Origin: Trema orientale
Taxonomy: Eukaryota; Streptophyta; Magnoliopsida; Rosales; Cannabaceae
Assembly: GCA_002914845.1 (NCBI GenBank)
Contig: JXTC01000001.1
Coordinates: forward strand, 3,621,355-3,685,354
Direction: 5' to 3'
DNA length: 64,000 nucleotides
In this document: positions 24,381-36,084 of the stretch, piece after piece
How positions within the stretch are numbered: the first letter of the stretch is position 1
Layout: the number at the start of each line of letters is the position of its first letter
Notes under the pieces: generated by a model
The model's input: only the letters and a program-made list of their open reading frames with translations
Told to the model about the DNA's origin: nothing
The model's database searches: none
Translations under genes and position numbers: made by a program

Positions 24381-26698
24381 ATGAGCTCTTCATCAACTCA
24401 ATTTGTGACCTCAAGGCATATGGGGATATATGAGCCATTCAGACAGGTTCCCATGTGGAAAAACACCTTCGATCATGACAATAACCTCTTATATTCAGGC
24501 ACTACGACTATTGTTGAGGCAGATCCTAGGCAAGAAACCAAGGTAACTATAAAACATAAATTGATAATAATTCTTCACTTCTTCTATCTTTAAATGTTTA
24601 AGACTTTTCTAATTTGCTGATTAACTTCAAATGTTGACTTGCTTGTCTAGCTTGAATTTTTGTCTCATGAATCAACGGGACCTTCAGGAAATGATCAAGA
24701 AGCTAATAAACCTACTGATGATAAGGTTACTGATAATGCTAATCCCTACTTGAAATACTGTCATATATATTTCTTCAAAAGTTCACTATGTAGAGGCATA
24801 TATTTTCTCTATAGGTACAGAGACGGCTGGCACAAAATCGCGAAGCTGCTCGAAAAAGTCGTTTGCGGAAAAAGGTGCGGGGATGGGGGGGGGGAATTTG
24901 GGGACTCTCTAGTAGTACTAATATGTATATTCAAACCGTTTGATTTTTGATATGATATAATATTCAAACATACTCAAACATACGTATGATTTATTTGATT
25001 TTTAGTTAGTGCTTATATCGAATGATCTCATGATTACATTCTGTACCATAGGCTTATGTTCAACAATTAGAAACAAGCCGTTTGAAATTGGCCCAATTGG
25101 AGCAAGAACTTGAGAGGTCAAGGAAGCAGGTAAGGTGAAAAAATAAAATATAAAAGAAAAAATTCTCCTTCTCAGTCTTTTTATCCATCTTATGACCAAA
25201 TATGTACTTCCTTGCATTACATAACAACTCTCTAATACTTCAATAATTGCCCCATTTTAGGGTGTCTACTTAGGCAGTTCTTCGTTATGTAGTAGTCACC
25301 TAGGACACTCTGGAAACTTGAACTCAGGTAATGTATTCTAAAGTGTTTATTTAGGCTTTTTTTTTTTTTTTGTTAATGGTGTATATGGGGTTTTCTTAGT
25401 ATTATAAAATGGTATCATTTTCTTGGTTTTTCAGGGATCACGACATTTGAGATGGAATATGGCTACTGGGTTGAAGAGCTAAACAGACAGAACGGTGAGC
25501 TAAGAAATGCGCTGCAAGCTCGAGTGACATCCGATGTAGAACTTGGTATCTTGGTAGAGAATGGCTTGAACCACTACCACAATCTTTTCCGCATGAAAGA
25601 AGACGCTGCCAGGTCCGACATTTTCTACTTAATGTCCGGAGTATGGAGAACATCGGCCGAACGCTTCTTTCTTTGGATTGGAGGGTTCCGCCCCTCAGAG
25701 CTTCTAAATGTAAAAACTCGATTAAATTCTTTGGCTCACCGTATAAAATAGCATTAGCATGAACATACGAGGATTTCGAACACCAAAATTAGACACAGAG
25801 TTTGGACTCATTTTGCTTGCCGTGTAGCAATACTCTTTTCGATGAGTTTTGTGTACTAGTTCATGAGTGATATTGTCTTGATGGTACAGGTCGTGATGCC
25901 ACATATCGAGCCGTTGAACGATCAACAAGTGGCGGGAGTGAATAACCTTCGGCAATCGTCGCAGCAAGCGGAGGATGCGCTGACGCAGGGAATCGACAAA
26001 CTCCACCAGACTCTGGCCCTTAGCATGGCAGCCGATCCCATGAGCGAAGGAGGTTATGACTGTCAAATGGCCGCTGCTTTGGAGAAGTTGGAACCACTTG
26101 AGAGTTTTGTGAACCAGGTAAAATAGACCTCAACTGACTTTAATTACTACTTGTTGCTCTCCAAACTCTTCCTTGATCAACATGGCATTTTCTAAATGCA
26201 GCATTGTTCTCAGTCAATGTTATCCAATGATTATCTAAAGTTTTAAAGTAATTGCAAACCATGAGACAAACTCTAAGAAGTGACCATATAACTTTATACA
26301 TTAATGATCACTATTGGTTTTTCCACCGGGAAAATTTTGTCATTTAAAATGTCGATACATAGCATATTATCCTATAATTTTCGATTATAAGTTGAAAAAT
26401 TATGATGATACATACATAGCATTACTCTATATTCTTATGTGATAATTTTTTATGCGTAAAATCGATGTTAATGATATCTAGCATTTTTCTCGAGAATTAT
26501 CGATATGGTTTAAGGGAAAGGTGCCTAATAATTTGTGAAGTGCAGGCGGATCACCTTCGGCAACAAACAATGAGGCAAATGGCTCGCATCCTAACAACGC
26601 ACCAAGCTGCTCGGGCGTTGCTAGCGTTGGGGGACTACTTTCACCGTCTTCGGGCGCTTAGCACCCTTTGGGCTGCTCGTCCTCGTGAACCAGCCTAA
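24381..26698 (+). CDS. TGA7: TGA-family (group D) bZIP transcription factor, TGA3/TGA7 type, 365 aa
   Basis: Eight exons: 24381-24542, 24651-24725, 24815-24874, 25052-25129, 25261-25327, 25435-25709, 25890-26117, 26546-26698. All introns are GT-AG; only the exon 5/6 junction interrupts a codon. The basic region is residues 81-99 (RRLAQNREAARKSRLRKK), the zipper about 100-125, and the DOG1-type TGA domain runs from about 165 to the end, with MSGVWRTSAERFFLWIGGFR, QQAEDALTQGIDKL and LRALSTLWAARP. TGA factors bind TGACG (as-1) elements in the nucleus; clade III members interact with NPR1 in salicylate-dependent defence. The N-terminus MGIYEPFRQV with a following VEADPR resembles TGA3/TGA7 more than TGA1/TGA4. 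Length is normal for the family and nothing looks broken. Confidence 0.95.
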
Positions 26699-27330
26699 AC
26701 TCAGACCATCTTGATTAAATCTGCAAAAATTTTAGTGTCCAAATATAATGCACACAAATTTCTCAATTCTAAGTTAAAAAAACCATGTCTCTGGAGCTTG
26801 AAGATGTGCATATATATATATATTTGTCAAGGAAGATGTTGATTTTTGTTGGGCAGGTTGATTTGAAACATGGACGTTTATAATGTTTGAATTAGTGGCT
26901 AGTGCTACTTAATTACTCTTGTAAAGTTAAAGGACTGTTTTAAAAATGGTTGCTAGCAATATTAGCAGCTTTTTTTTCCCACTAAATATAGTTTGGATTC
27001 AATTTCATGATATAGAGTAATTGTGTCCTCCACCTAAAGCATGAGTACTATTAGTAATAACGCGCACACCTATTTTACTATATGTCGCTTTGTCGCATAA
27101 GAATAATTATTAACTACTAATGATGCTTCCGCTTTCATGAACTGAAATCTAAACATTAATTAAAAGCATTAAAAGATTTTTGTGAAACAAGCGATTTTAA
27201 TCATGAACACTTACTGGATTATGCCCTATACATATGTATTTTTCTTTTTTGTAACTTTAATAGAAGAACATTGGGCTTACTATTTGTCTTGTTTTGTTAT
27301 CTTTCAGAGAGAATAGTACATCAATGACAC
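26699..27330 (+). other. 3' untranslated and intergenic sequence after the TGA7-like gene
   Basis: AT-rich, with an (AT)n run at 26,810-26,822. It probably includes the polyadenylation site. No ORF or RNA gene was seen. Confidence 0.5.
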
Positions 27331-27339
27331 CTTATTTAC

Positions 27340-27613
27340 GAGAAAAGGACATGGATAGGACTAAGATAGGCAAAAATGATTTTTTTTGTGTATTTTTTTT
27401 TTAGAATAACATTTTTAATTGTATCAAGAATTTTTTGACTTATGGTCAATTGTTTCTTGACCATGAAAAATTATTAAATAATGATTTTTTCACGGTCAAG
27501 AAGCTCTTGACTTATGGTCAAGACTTCCTTGACACTCCTAAAAATGTCATTTTGAAAAAAATACACAAAAAAATCATTTTGGCCCAAGTTAGTCCTATCC
27601 AAGTCATTTTCTC
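27340..27613. mobile_element. Mutator-type MITE, 274 bp, perfect 9-bp target duplication
   Basis: CTTATTTAC lies on both sides (27,331-27,339 and 27,614-27,622). The left end GAGAAAAGGACATGGATAGG is mirrored by the right end (reverse complement GAGAAAATGACTTGGATAGG), and the arms stay complementary for roughly 120 bp, so the transcript would fold into one long hairpin. Internal copies of TTGACTTATGGTCAA are themselves palindromic. The exact duplication suggests a fairly young insertion. Confidence 0.88.
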
Positions 27614-27631
27614 CTTATTTACCTAATAAAT

Positions 27632-29815
27632 ATAGGGTTTCTAATACTTTTACATATAAAAATAAAAAAAATAATTAGAAAAATACGGTGGCTCAAGTTT
27701 TTTACAAATTCTGGTACCACTTTTCACAAAAATATCACTTTTTAAAATTTTTTAGAAAAATAATATTTTTAAAATAGTTACTAGTTGCCAGTGTTTAAAA
27801 ACTGACCAGTTACTAGTTATTAATTATATAACAGTTATAAATACCATTGATTACTAGTTACTAGTTTGATTACTAGAAACTATTTTAAAAAATAAAATTT
27901 TTGTAAAAACTTTTTAAAAGTTGTATTTTTCTAAAAAATGCGTCATTGGATCTAAAAAAAACTAAGCTTATAATTCCAATTTTTTTGGGAAAATGACATT
28001 CCCTACAGTATTTTAAAAATTATTTCCAGAAATACAATGCCTTGTGTTCCACTTATTGCTATAAGGCGTTTTTTTTTTGAAAGTACCAATTTCTTATATT
28101 TTCTCCATTCTCCAGTCACTTCATCTTCAACATTGAAGTTTTTCTCAGAATTTGTTCAAAGAGAGATAAACAAAGAGACGTCTGAGAAATATGAATGTGC
28201 TTTTTTTTATTTTTCAATTGGAGAGCTTGGGAAGTCTCTTTCAAAGAATTCTAAAGAAGAGGAAAAATAAAGGCTGTTGGCTGTTCGACAAGGACTGGGA
28301 GGATGGGTCGGTCGGTCACAATGGTTGGATTGCCGACAGAAGCAACGTTCAATCAATGGTGTGGCTGTAAAATTTTAGATTTAGGATTTTAATTTTTTTG
28401 AGCCAAATCATTTTTATATAAATTTATATTATTGAGGATTCAGCTAATTTTTGCTCATCTTGCTTTTGTGAATAACCTTTGACACCAAAAACAGTATATA
28501 TTTACAAAAAGAAAACCACAATGGTTTTCAGAAAATATTCGTAGTTTCCTGTGATTTACTTATGTATAGAACATTCCGCTAAAGGAAACCTTTGTGGTTT
28601 CCTATAAGGACATTCCGCTAATAGGAAACCAAATTGGTTTCCAGGAAACTTTCGTGGTTTCCTGTGATTTACTTACATATAGGGCATTCCGTTAGAAGGA
28701 AACCTTTGTGATTTGACATTCCACCAAAAAGAAACTAAACTACTTTCCAGGAACCATTTGTGGTTTATTATAATTTACTTATGTACATGACATTCTGCTA
28801 AAAGGAAATCTTTATGGTTTCCTGTGATTTACTAAAGTACAGTGCATTCCGCTGAAAGGAAACTGAAGTGGTTTCCAAGAAACCTTTGTGATTTCTTATG
28901 ATTTACTTACGTATAAGGCATTCCGCTAAAAGGAACCGAATTGGTTTCCAGGAAACCTTTGTGGTTTCCCGTGATTTACTTGTCTATAGGGCATTCAGCT
29001 AAAAGGAAACCAAACTTGTTTCCAGGAAACCTTTGTGGTTTCTTTCGACTTACTTACCTATAGAGTATTCTGTTAAAAAGAAACCAAACTAGTTTCCTAG
29101 AAATCTTTGTGGTTTCATGTGATTTACTTACATAAGAATAGAAAAAAAAAAAAAAAAAAAAAGNGTTAGTGTTTCTTTAAAAAAAAAAAAAGAATAAAGT
29201 GAAAGGGAAAAATAATTAAAAAATAGGAAAAGAAAAAATAATTTGAAAAAAAAAGGAAAAAAATTGAGAAAAAAAGGGAATTATTATTAATGACTAAGTT
29301 GAATAATTTTGTTAGCGAAAATTAGTAACTAATTTAGTTTCTACATGTAGATAACTTTAAAAAGAAAAAAAATAAAAATAATGAAAAAAAAAGTTGAAGA
29401 AACTAATGACCGATTTGATTAATTTTGTTAATGAAAATTAGGTACTAAATTGGTAATTATTTGTAACTAATATTAAAAAAGAATAAAATTAAAAACAAAG
29501 AGAAAAAAAATTAAAATAATGAAAAAAATCTAAAATGTCAGTATGGGGGCTCAAGCCCCAGCAACCAATGTTAGTGGCCTAGTCATTTGTAGTCCAACCA
29601 TTAGGCTATAAATCTACTACAGTTATTTTGGCTCATTTAATATTAAAAGACAGTTTTTGAAAAAGATAGTAAAAATTACGAAAATACCACCGCATTTTTT
29701 AGCTGAAGTATTTAGAAAAATACCAACAAAAATCGTACGAAATTTTAATTATTTTTTAGAGGTTACATTTTTAGTATTATTTTTAAAAAGATAGATATAA
29801 GTGTCCAAAACCTAA
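27632..29815. mobile_element. Long TIR element carrying tandem array 2
   Basis: Left end GGGTTTCTAATACTTTTAC resembles the reverse complement of the right end (GATATAAGTGTCCAAAACC, 29,796-29,814). The left part has GTTACTAGTTGCC-type words; the right part (29,680-29,812) matches 21,470-21,598, the right side of the first array-bearing element. It has no transposase remnant. The short relative at about 45,170-45,559 shares the end sequence and the CTAGTAAC words but lacks the array. A single N lies at 29,164. No clean target duplication was found. Confidence 0.6.
28497..29130. repeat. Tandem array, 74-bp unit with palindromic core (array 2)
   Basis: About eight units. One well-kept unit runs from GTGGTTTCCCGTGATTTACT through AGGGCATTCAGCTAAAAGG to GTTTCCAGGAAACCTTT, 74 bases to the next GTGGTTTC. 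Some units are shortened. The same unit as array 1 at 20,878-21,440. Confidence 0.88.
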
Positions 29816-30566
29816 TTTTTTTCTACAAGGCAGTGGATGGCCGCCTAATTTTCTCATAGATGTACCCAATTTCGAAAACGGGATAAATGAAAAAACGGAC
29901 ACTTTTATGAGGATAAAAATGGGTATTCTCTAAAGCTGTTATGTTTCTCAAATTCTTATAGCGCCAAAGCCAAGAAGAAAAAGAATACGAAGAAAGTTGT
30001 TGATAAGGGAAATTATTGTCTGGTTTTTGGCATAATTTAATTTCTTAATATTTTTGTTTATGCCCAAATATATTTTTGTTTATGTCCAAAGTTGTTAATA
30101 TTTTTTGTTTAAAAAATATTTAAAATATTTTTCATATTTTTTAAACCAAGCAGATTCACTCTAAAATAATAATAATAATAATAATAATAAAGGAGTGAAC
30201 ACTATACCTCCAACCTTTTAATTTTAATATTTTCCTCTTTTGTTTAATATTGGCGGGGAAAGTCCCAAACCGTCAAGCAACACCAAGACCAACCGTCCAC
30301 GAAAAAACACGCCAGTAAAATAGAATCTAAAATGAAAAAATAAATAAATAACCTGAACAATATAAATAAAAAACTAGAGATTCAATTAGATTCTCACAAA
30401 TTCATCACCAAAAAAAAAAAAAAAAAGAAAGGAAAAACTGTTCAGTTTCTTCACGTCTTTAACCAACTTTGAATTTTGATTAAAGACGATATATCATTCC
30501 CCCAACAATCTGGGGAGATTGGAAGAAAAAACCCAAACGAAAACTGTAAAATCGAATTCATATATT
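29816..30566 (+). promoter_or_regulatory. Intergenic and promoter region of the J-domain gene
   Basis: AT-rich, with an (AAT)n tract at 30,165-30,190 and an A-run at 30,411-30,426. CCGTCCACG and GCGGGG-type GC-richer words at 30,250-30,310 may mark the core promoter. No gene was seen. Confidence 0.4.
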
Positions 30567-32364
30567 ATGAGTAATCTGAGAACAATCTGTAGGCCCCACC
30601 ACGGTGTGGTCTTCTTCTCCTCCTTGATATGTTGCAGACACCAAGTTCGATCTAGGGTTTCCTTTCGAAACCCTAATCACAAGCCTCCCTATTCTCCCTC
30701 TTCCTTTTTCGATTCCTCTTCTTCTTCTTCTAATGGCGGCGCAGACCCCTGGTTTCGTCTTCACCAGAGGAGGACTTTGGTTAAGGCCACCAATTGGACC
30801 GACCCCAAGTCTCCGTACGAAACTCTTGGTAATCTCTAAATATTTCATTTTAGATTTGATGTCACTTGAGGAAAAATTCTTGTAACCCCATTTTTAAAGT
30901 GATTTGTTTGATATTTAATTGGGTGGCAGATCTGTGAATCTTTTCAGACCCACATGTTTATTTTGCCTCAGTTTAATTCTGTGTTGCTCCAGAAGCATTT
31001 CATGGCTACTGATAAATATATAGATATGAGAATTATGTGTTCTTTGAATATAGGTAATAATAACTTATTTCCTTAAGCATTTCTAATGATTTTTATACTT
31101 GGAATTATCTTTTCCCCTTTCCCTGTTTCAGACATAGCTTAAGTTTATATTGTTGATTAGTGAAATTTCAAATTTATGGCAGAATTAGAGAGGGATGCTG
31201 ATGAGGAGCAGATAAAGGTTGCATATAGACGCTTGGCCAAGTTTTATCATCCAGATGGTTTGCACTTTATCTCGACTTTAAAACTTTGGGCTCCTTTTTA
31301 ACAGTTGTTCTTATAATCTTATTGCTTCAATCAAAAGAGTCATATTTCAAGGCACATTTTTATGTAAAGCTTTATGCATACTATGTTGGCCCGTCTCTGT
31401 GTTGATCTAGTCAATTTTTTTTTTTTTTTAATTGTTTTTTTAAAGTCTATGATGGCAGAGGGACCCTTGAGGAGGGGGAAACTGCTGAAGCTAGATTTAT
31501 TAAGATTCAAGCTGCTTATGAGCTGCTGGTTGATGAAGAGAAACGAACGCAGTATGATAAGGATAACCGAGTCAACCCGATGAAAGTAAGATCATTGAGT
31601 TACATTTTGATTACTGTATTTATATGCGCTATACATATGTTAGCTAGCTATTCAATTGAGAATGTCATCTTCATCTTCAGGCATCGCAAGCTTGGATGGA
31701 ATGGCTTATAAAGAAGCGAAAAGCTTTTGATCAGCGTGGAGACATGGCAATAGCGGCTTGGGCCGAACAACAACAGCGGGAGTTGAATCTTCGTGCTCGT
31801 CGTCTTTCTCGTTCAAAGGTATGGAAGAATTCCTTTTTCCCATTACAAAAAAGGGATATTCAGTAATTTTGAACTAAATCTCTGGCTGCAAGGTCATGAC
31901 TCATTCATATCCTTGAAATCCATTTATCTCAAATTTTACGAGACGAGCGAAACCACTATTTGGATATAGAATTCTATCCCCAAGATTAATTTTCTGCGAG
32001 GGTGTGTATTCGAGTAATTCATTTATGCGTAGATGCAACTATGCAAAGGTCATTAGCATCCTCGAAATCTATCCACCCCAATCTTTACGTGACAAACGAA
32101 GATGGGCCTTTTTGGTTGCATAATTCTTTTCTCAAGATCTAATATTTTTGGCTGTGATTTCAGGTTGATCCAGAAGAAGAGAAGAGAATTCTGGCAAGAG
32201 AGAAAAAGGCATCAGCAGAATATTTCCACAGTACACTTAAGAGGCACACACTCGTCTTAAAAAAAAGGGACTTGATGCGAAAGAAAGCAGAGGAGGAGAA
32301 AAGAAAGGTCATCAGCCAGCTTTTAGCTGCGGAGGGCCTTGAGCTTGACACAGATGATGAATAG
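30567..32364 (+). CDS. J-domain (DnaJ-like) protein, probably organellar, 271 aa
   Basis: Exons: 30567-30828, 31183-31257, 31446-31585, 31681-31818, 32164-32364, joined by GT-AG introns. Residues 1-70 are Arg/Ser/Pro rich with few acidic residues, as in mitochondrial or plastid targeting peptides. The J domain follows at about 82-150 (SPYETL, then IKVAYRRLAKFYHPD); the HPD that stimulates Hsp70 ATPase is at 110-112. The C-terminal half is a basic, probably helical region (EQQQRELNLRARRLSRSK, then EEEKRKVISQLLAAEGLEL) without Cys repeats or a DnaJ C-terminal domain, so this is a class C J protein. The ATG at 30567 is the first in frame. From memory, Arabidopsis At1g77930, next to TGA7 (At1g77920), is also a J protein, which fits this neighbour order. 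The client is unknown. Confidence 0.9.
31819..32163 (+). repeat. Diverged internal duplication in intron 4 of the J-domain gene
   Basis: Two neighbouring copies: GGTCATGACTCATTCATATCC ... TTTTACGAGACGAGCGAA ... TTCTGCGAGGGTG (from 31,892) and GGTCATTAGCATCCTCGAAATC ... CTTTACGTGACAAACGAA ... TTTTTGGCTGTG (from 32,048). The unit is about 155 bp. Part of the second copy reaches the 3' splice site. Confidence 0.55.
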
Positions 32365-32592
32365 TATAGCAAAAACACTGGGATTATCAGTTTATTGATG
32401 ATATACCAATCCATGTATTTTTCAGTGTACACGAACAGTAAAGGGGAATTGTATATATTGTTTCTTCAATGAATTTAAAGAAAAGCATTGTATTTTTTCC
32501 AATTACTAGTGATAATGACACCAGCTCACTTTGTTTCGCAAAAACACACTCCAATACCTAAAAAAAAAGGTAGGTAATTTAAGGCTCATACA
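32365..32592. other. Short convergent intergenic stretch
   Basis: 228 bases separate the stop codons of the J-domain gene (+) and the ligase gene (-). Both 3' untranslated regions must share or overlap here. Confidence 0.6.
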
Positions 32593-33216
32593 TCATAGAT
32601 CAGAAGATTCAATATAGGCTGAATGTCTTTCAACAAGAAGTTGAACAAGGGGGTTCTCCACGTCCTCAAAACCTCGATCCTTGTTTCGGCGAACTGAAAT
32701 CTTTTCACTACTTGTGACAACCACAACCTCCTCTTTGCGGCTTGACAGCTCGTTTGCTACCACCATGTTCATCTTGTACTTTTCAAGGGCTGAAACTGCC
32801 TTCTGTAAAAGAATCTTTGAATCTGTCTCTAGCTGTTTAAATCAGGCAGCAACAATTTCAGTCCAACTTTACCATTTGGACCCTTTTTTTTCAGATCTAC
32901 TTTAATGGTTAAATTTTATAACATTGGTGTAGGTGCTGGCAGAGTACCTTTCAACCAATAAATTTCGAATATTCAGTAAATGCAATAAACTGGTGGTGGC
33001 TATCTGACCTTGAATGAAATGAAAAAAGCCTTTGGAGCCCAGTCTTGCCTAAGCACTGATAACATCTTTGGCACCTGAGCTAGTTCCATGTTCAAAGGGC
33101 CAGATGCTGATTGAATCTTATGTTCTGCCTGCACAAGTAAAAGTCATTTTTTTGGGGAAAAAAAAAAGAGAGAAAACACACACACACACAAAAGCACACA
33201 GTTGAAACGACACATN

Positions 33217-33254
<38 letters not shown>

Positions 33255-35184
33255 TCAGGAATTCTAGAATTTAGAAGCAGCTATAAACTTCCCACTCTAA
33301 GAATAGGTTTCCTCTAATGAATCCACACAGTTCCCATTTTCTACACTATTAGATAGAAGTATGATAATATGAATGCTAACACCAAAGCGTGCTCAACCCA
33401 TTTTGTAAAATGCAACTTATCATAATAGCAGTCAATTTAATCGACTTCTCTCTTTTATAAGCAGGATTAAAGAGAACCACAATTGATCCGTGGTTCTATC
33501 ATCACTACCATGCTTGAACAAATAGAATTAGAAAAAGCAGGTAAACTATTATTGGATGATTATAGCACTAAGAAAGGAGTTTTCTTTTCCCCTCTTTTCA
33601 GTATCAACCTTCCACATGATTGTTCTCCATAAATACAAAACATCATTTAGACACGATTGTCGGAACAGATTATTATTATTATATTTGACCCGTACCATGC
33701 TTTGCCAAGGAACATAGAAGTCAGACACGGCAGCTGCAAGATAAAACATTGCATTTTGTCCAAGATTGCTCGTAGATAAAGCAATCATCCGTAATATCTG
33801 ATCAAAATACAAAGAGGAAGGGTAATAAATACACAGAATACTGAGTTTACCAAAGCGCAATTAGTGTTAATTTAAAGGGAAAAAAGAGCAGTGTTTCAAA
33901 AGAAACTTTGTAAGACTGCTGTGTGGGCAGCTGATACAGCATGAGTGTTTATATAGTAAAAAGAACAATACTGAATGAATCTTAACCTGAAGATACTCAA
34001 ATATGGTGGTGAAATGAAGTTTCAACAAGAGGCCTTCTTGTACTGCCTGCAACATAGTCAAACTACATGAAGAGTTCAGGTCATATTGGCAAAAATTAAG
34101 CCATGGCATAGCCAAAAGCGAAAATATGGAACAAATAAATTTATTTATTAAAAAATAATAATAAAAAGAAGAAGAAGAAGAAGAAGTAGAAGAGTGTGAG
34201 ACAAAGATAGTCGTCATACAGCACGATGCTCAGTGATGGCCTTTTTCACTGCTTCAGAATATAACTCGTGTACTGAAGGTGAAACGAACTTTAGTCATTC
34301 TCAGCGTCAAAAGTCTCCTAAAAATTGAACACTTACAAAAAAACATACGCGCAGGATCGCTTTTCATACACGTACAGAAAGACACTTTTTTTTTTTTTTT
34401 TTTCAAAAGTACAAATGATAATTTGTGTGCCCATCATAACTACTAACCTTTAATATTTGACTCATCAGTTAACTCAAAACATTCTAGCAAGGGATCATCC
34501 GGAAGAGACCTGCAATATGGCTGGCAGGTTCCCCTGCATAAAATCCAGGCACAATCTTCAAAATACAAAAAACATTATTCTTTTATTATACTATGTATTG
34601 TATACTTCTTGAAGTGAATTGACGACAAAAATACATGATAGAAACAGAAAATTACCTCCGATATAGAAAGATAACAGCATATCCAGCCTTCACAAAATAC
34701 CTGAAAATTTACAATCAAGTAAAATTAATAACTATTTAGTAGTAAGAAAGACAGCACAATGATTCAATGATGGTGATGCGAACGTACTCTGTGGATGTTG
34801 CTCCTCTATGGCCCGAGCTGAAATTATCAATATACCGAACACACCGTTGCTCTAGAGGAACGGTGGTTCCACCTGATGTCACACAAACAACCCTCCTACC
34901 TCCCCCGTTTCCTACATTTATGAATTATTATGAAAACAATCAAAACCCAGAAAATGGGGCAGAAAAGGAACCCAAATAAAGCCTGTAGGTTGCATACAAG
35001 CATCTCTATGTGATAGAACCTAAAAAGTGAACTTGCCAGATGCCAGCTCATTTATTTTGATAAATTTCTCAAGCCTTTCACTGATATCAACACTGTTCTT
35101 TAATGGAGGAGCTGAGTTGAAAAAAGATTCGATTTCAGCGTTTAGGTTGGCTCGAGTAGCCTCCAGTGCGTTTCCTAAATCCAT
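32593..35184 (-). CDS. COAB: Phosphopantothenate-cysteine ligase (PPCS), with a frame disturbance
   Basis: Second enzyme of coenzyme A synthesis from pantothenate: joins cysteine to 4'-phosphopantothenate. Nine coding exons, 5' to 3': 35037-35184, 34788-34911, 34656-34702, 34448-34533, 34220-34272, 33987-34046, 33696-33797, 33009-33128, 32593-32832. Family marks: [20 protein letters not shown] and FSSGHRGA (nucleotide binding), [37 protein letters not shown]. Length would be about 325 aa, normal for eukaryotic PPCS. Exon 3 is 47 bp where 45 is expected: GGATATATGCTG stands for GGATATGCTG (codons for GYAV), two bases extra, shifting the frame to an early stop. A weaker donor (GTTCGC) four bases into the intron would restore the frame with altered residues. 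Intron 1 begins GC, not GT. An assembly error, a polymorphism or a true lesion are all possible. Confidence 0.88.
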
Positions 35185-35988
35185 CTAGAATTGCCAAGAT
35201 TTCATCTGCAAAACTCAAAAAGCTTAAAACCCAGACAAGAAAAGTCATATTATGACAACAAATTTTTATAACGCCTATGGAAGCAAACCTCACTTGTCTT
35301 CGATCTCAGACAAAATGTTTAATTAAAGATACACAAACTTCTACACAATTACAAAGAGCATAAAATCTGAACAAGACCCAATAAAAATAACAAAAATAAC
35401 AATAAATTCCCAGGCATTTTGAGTAAAAATCCCAAATAATAACCAAACAAGTCCTATTCGCTTATCCATTCCCTTATCCACAAAACTAAACAATTATTAT
35501 ACTAGATATAAAGGAAAGGAAAAAAAAAAAAAAAACAACAACGAGAAAAAGACTAATCACCAATTCAAGAAATGCCCAAATCTAAAAATTTCCTAAAGCA
35601 AATAATTCAGAGCAACAACAACAAACGGATCAAAATCAAACCACCCAAGAGTACAATCTTAGAATTCCTACTACCCAAAAAGAAAAAAGAAACAACTCAA
35701 AGACTCGACTGAGTTTGACTAACCAAAATTCAACTGTCTAAGGTTGCAATGTTGGAAGATACTTGAAGAGGAAAATGTCGATAAATTTAGCCCAAGATTC
35801 AACATTAGAAGATTGGGGCTAAGGAAACGACTTAGCTCAATCGAAAATCTTTGTGGTAAATCCCCAAATGACAAAAACGAATGCATAAATTTCTGATGTG
35901 AAAGCAATATCAACTGAGAAGATCTTACCGAACAGGGAATTTTAGCCCAAGCTCCGCCCCGAGAGGAAGAAAGATTTGAAGCTATCAA
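35185..35988 (-). promoter_or_regulatory. 5' leader of the ligase gene with a leader intron
   Basis: Reading on the minus strand, GTAAGATC begins at 35,928 and TTTTGCAG ends near 35,209, defining a likely 0.7-kb intron in the 5' untranslated region. The upstream leader exon covers about 35,929-36,000. Confidence 0.5.
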
Positions 35989-36084
35989 GTATTTATCCTT
36001 GAGATTTGTGACTTGTTTGGATTTCTCACTGTCGCTATCAAGTATATTTATCCTTTAGATTTGTGACTTGTTTGGATACATAGA
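35975..36084. repeat. Tandem duplication of about 55 bp at the ligase promoter
   Basis: GCTATCAAGTATTTATCC ... GATTTGTGACTTGTTTGGAT occurs at 35,978-36,023 and again at 36,034-36,080 with small differences. It lies at or just upstream of the inferred 5' leader of the ligase gene. Confidence 0.75.

Noticed and set aside
24381-26698. FD-like and TGA7-like genes as a tandem bZIP duplication
   Set aside because: They belong to different bZIP groups (A and D), with different exon plans and C-terminal domains, and are inverted relative to each other.
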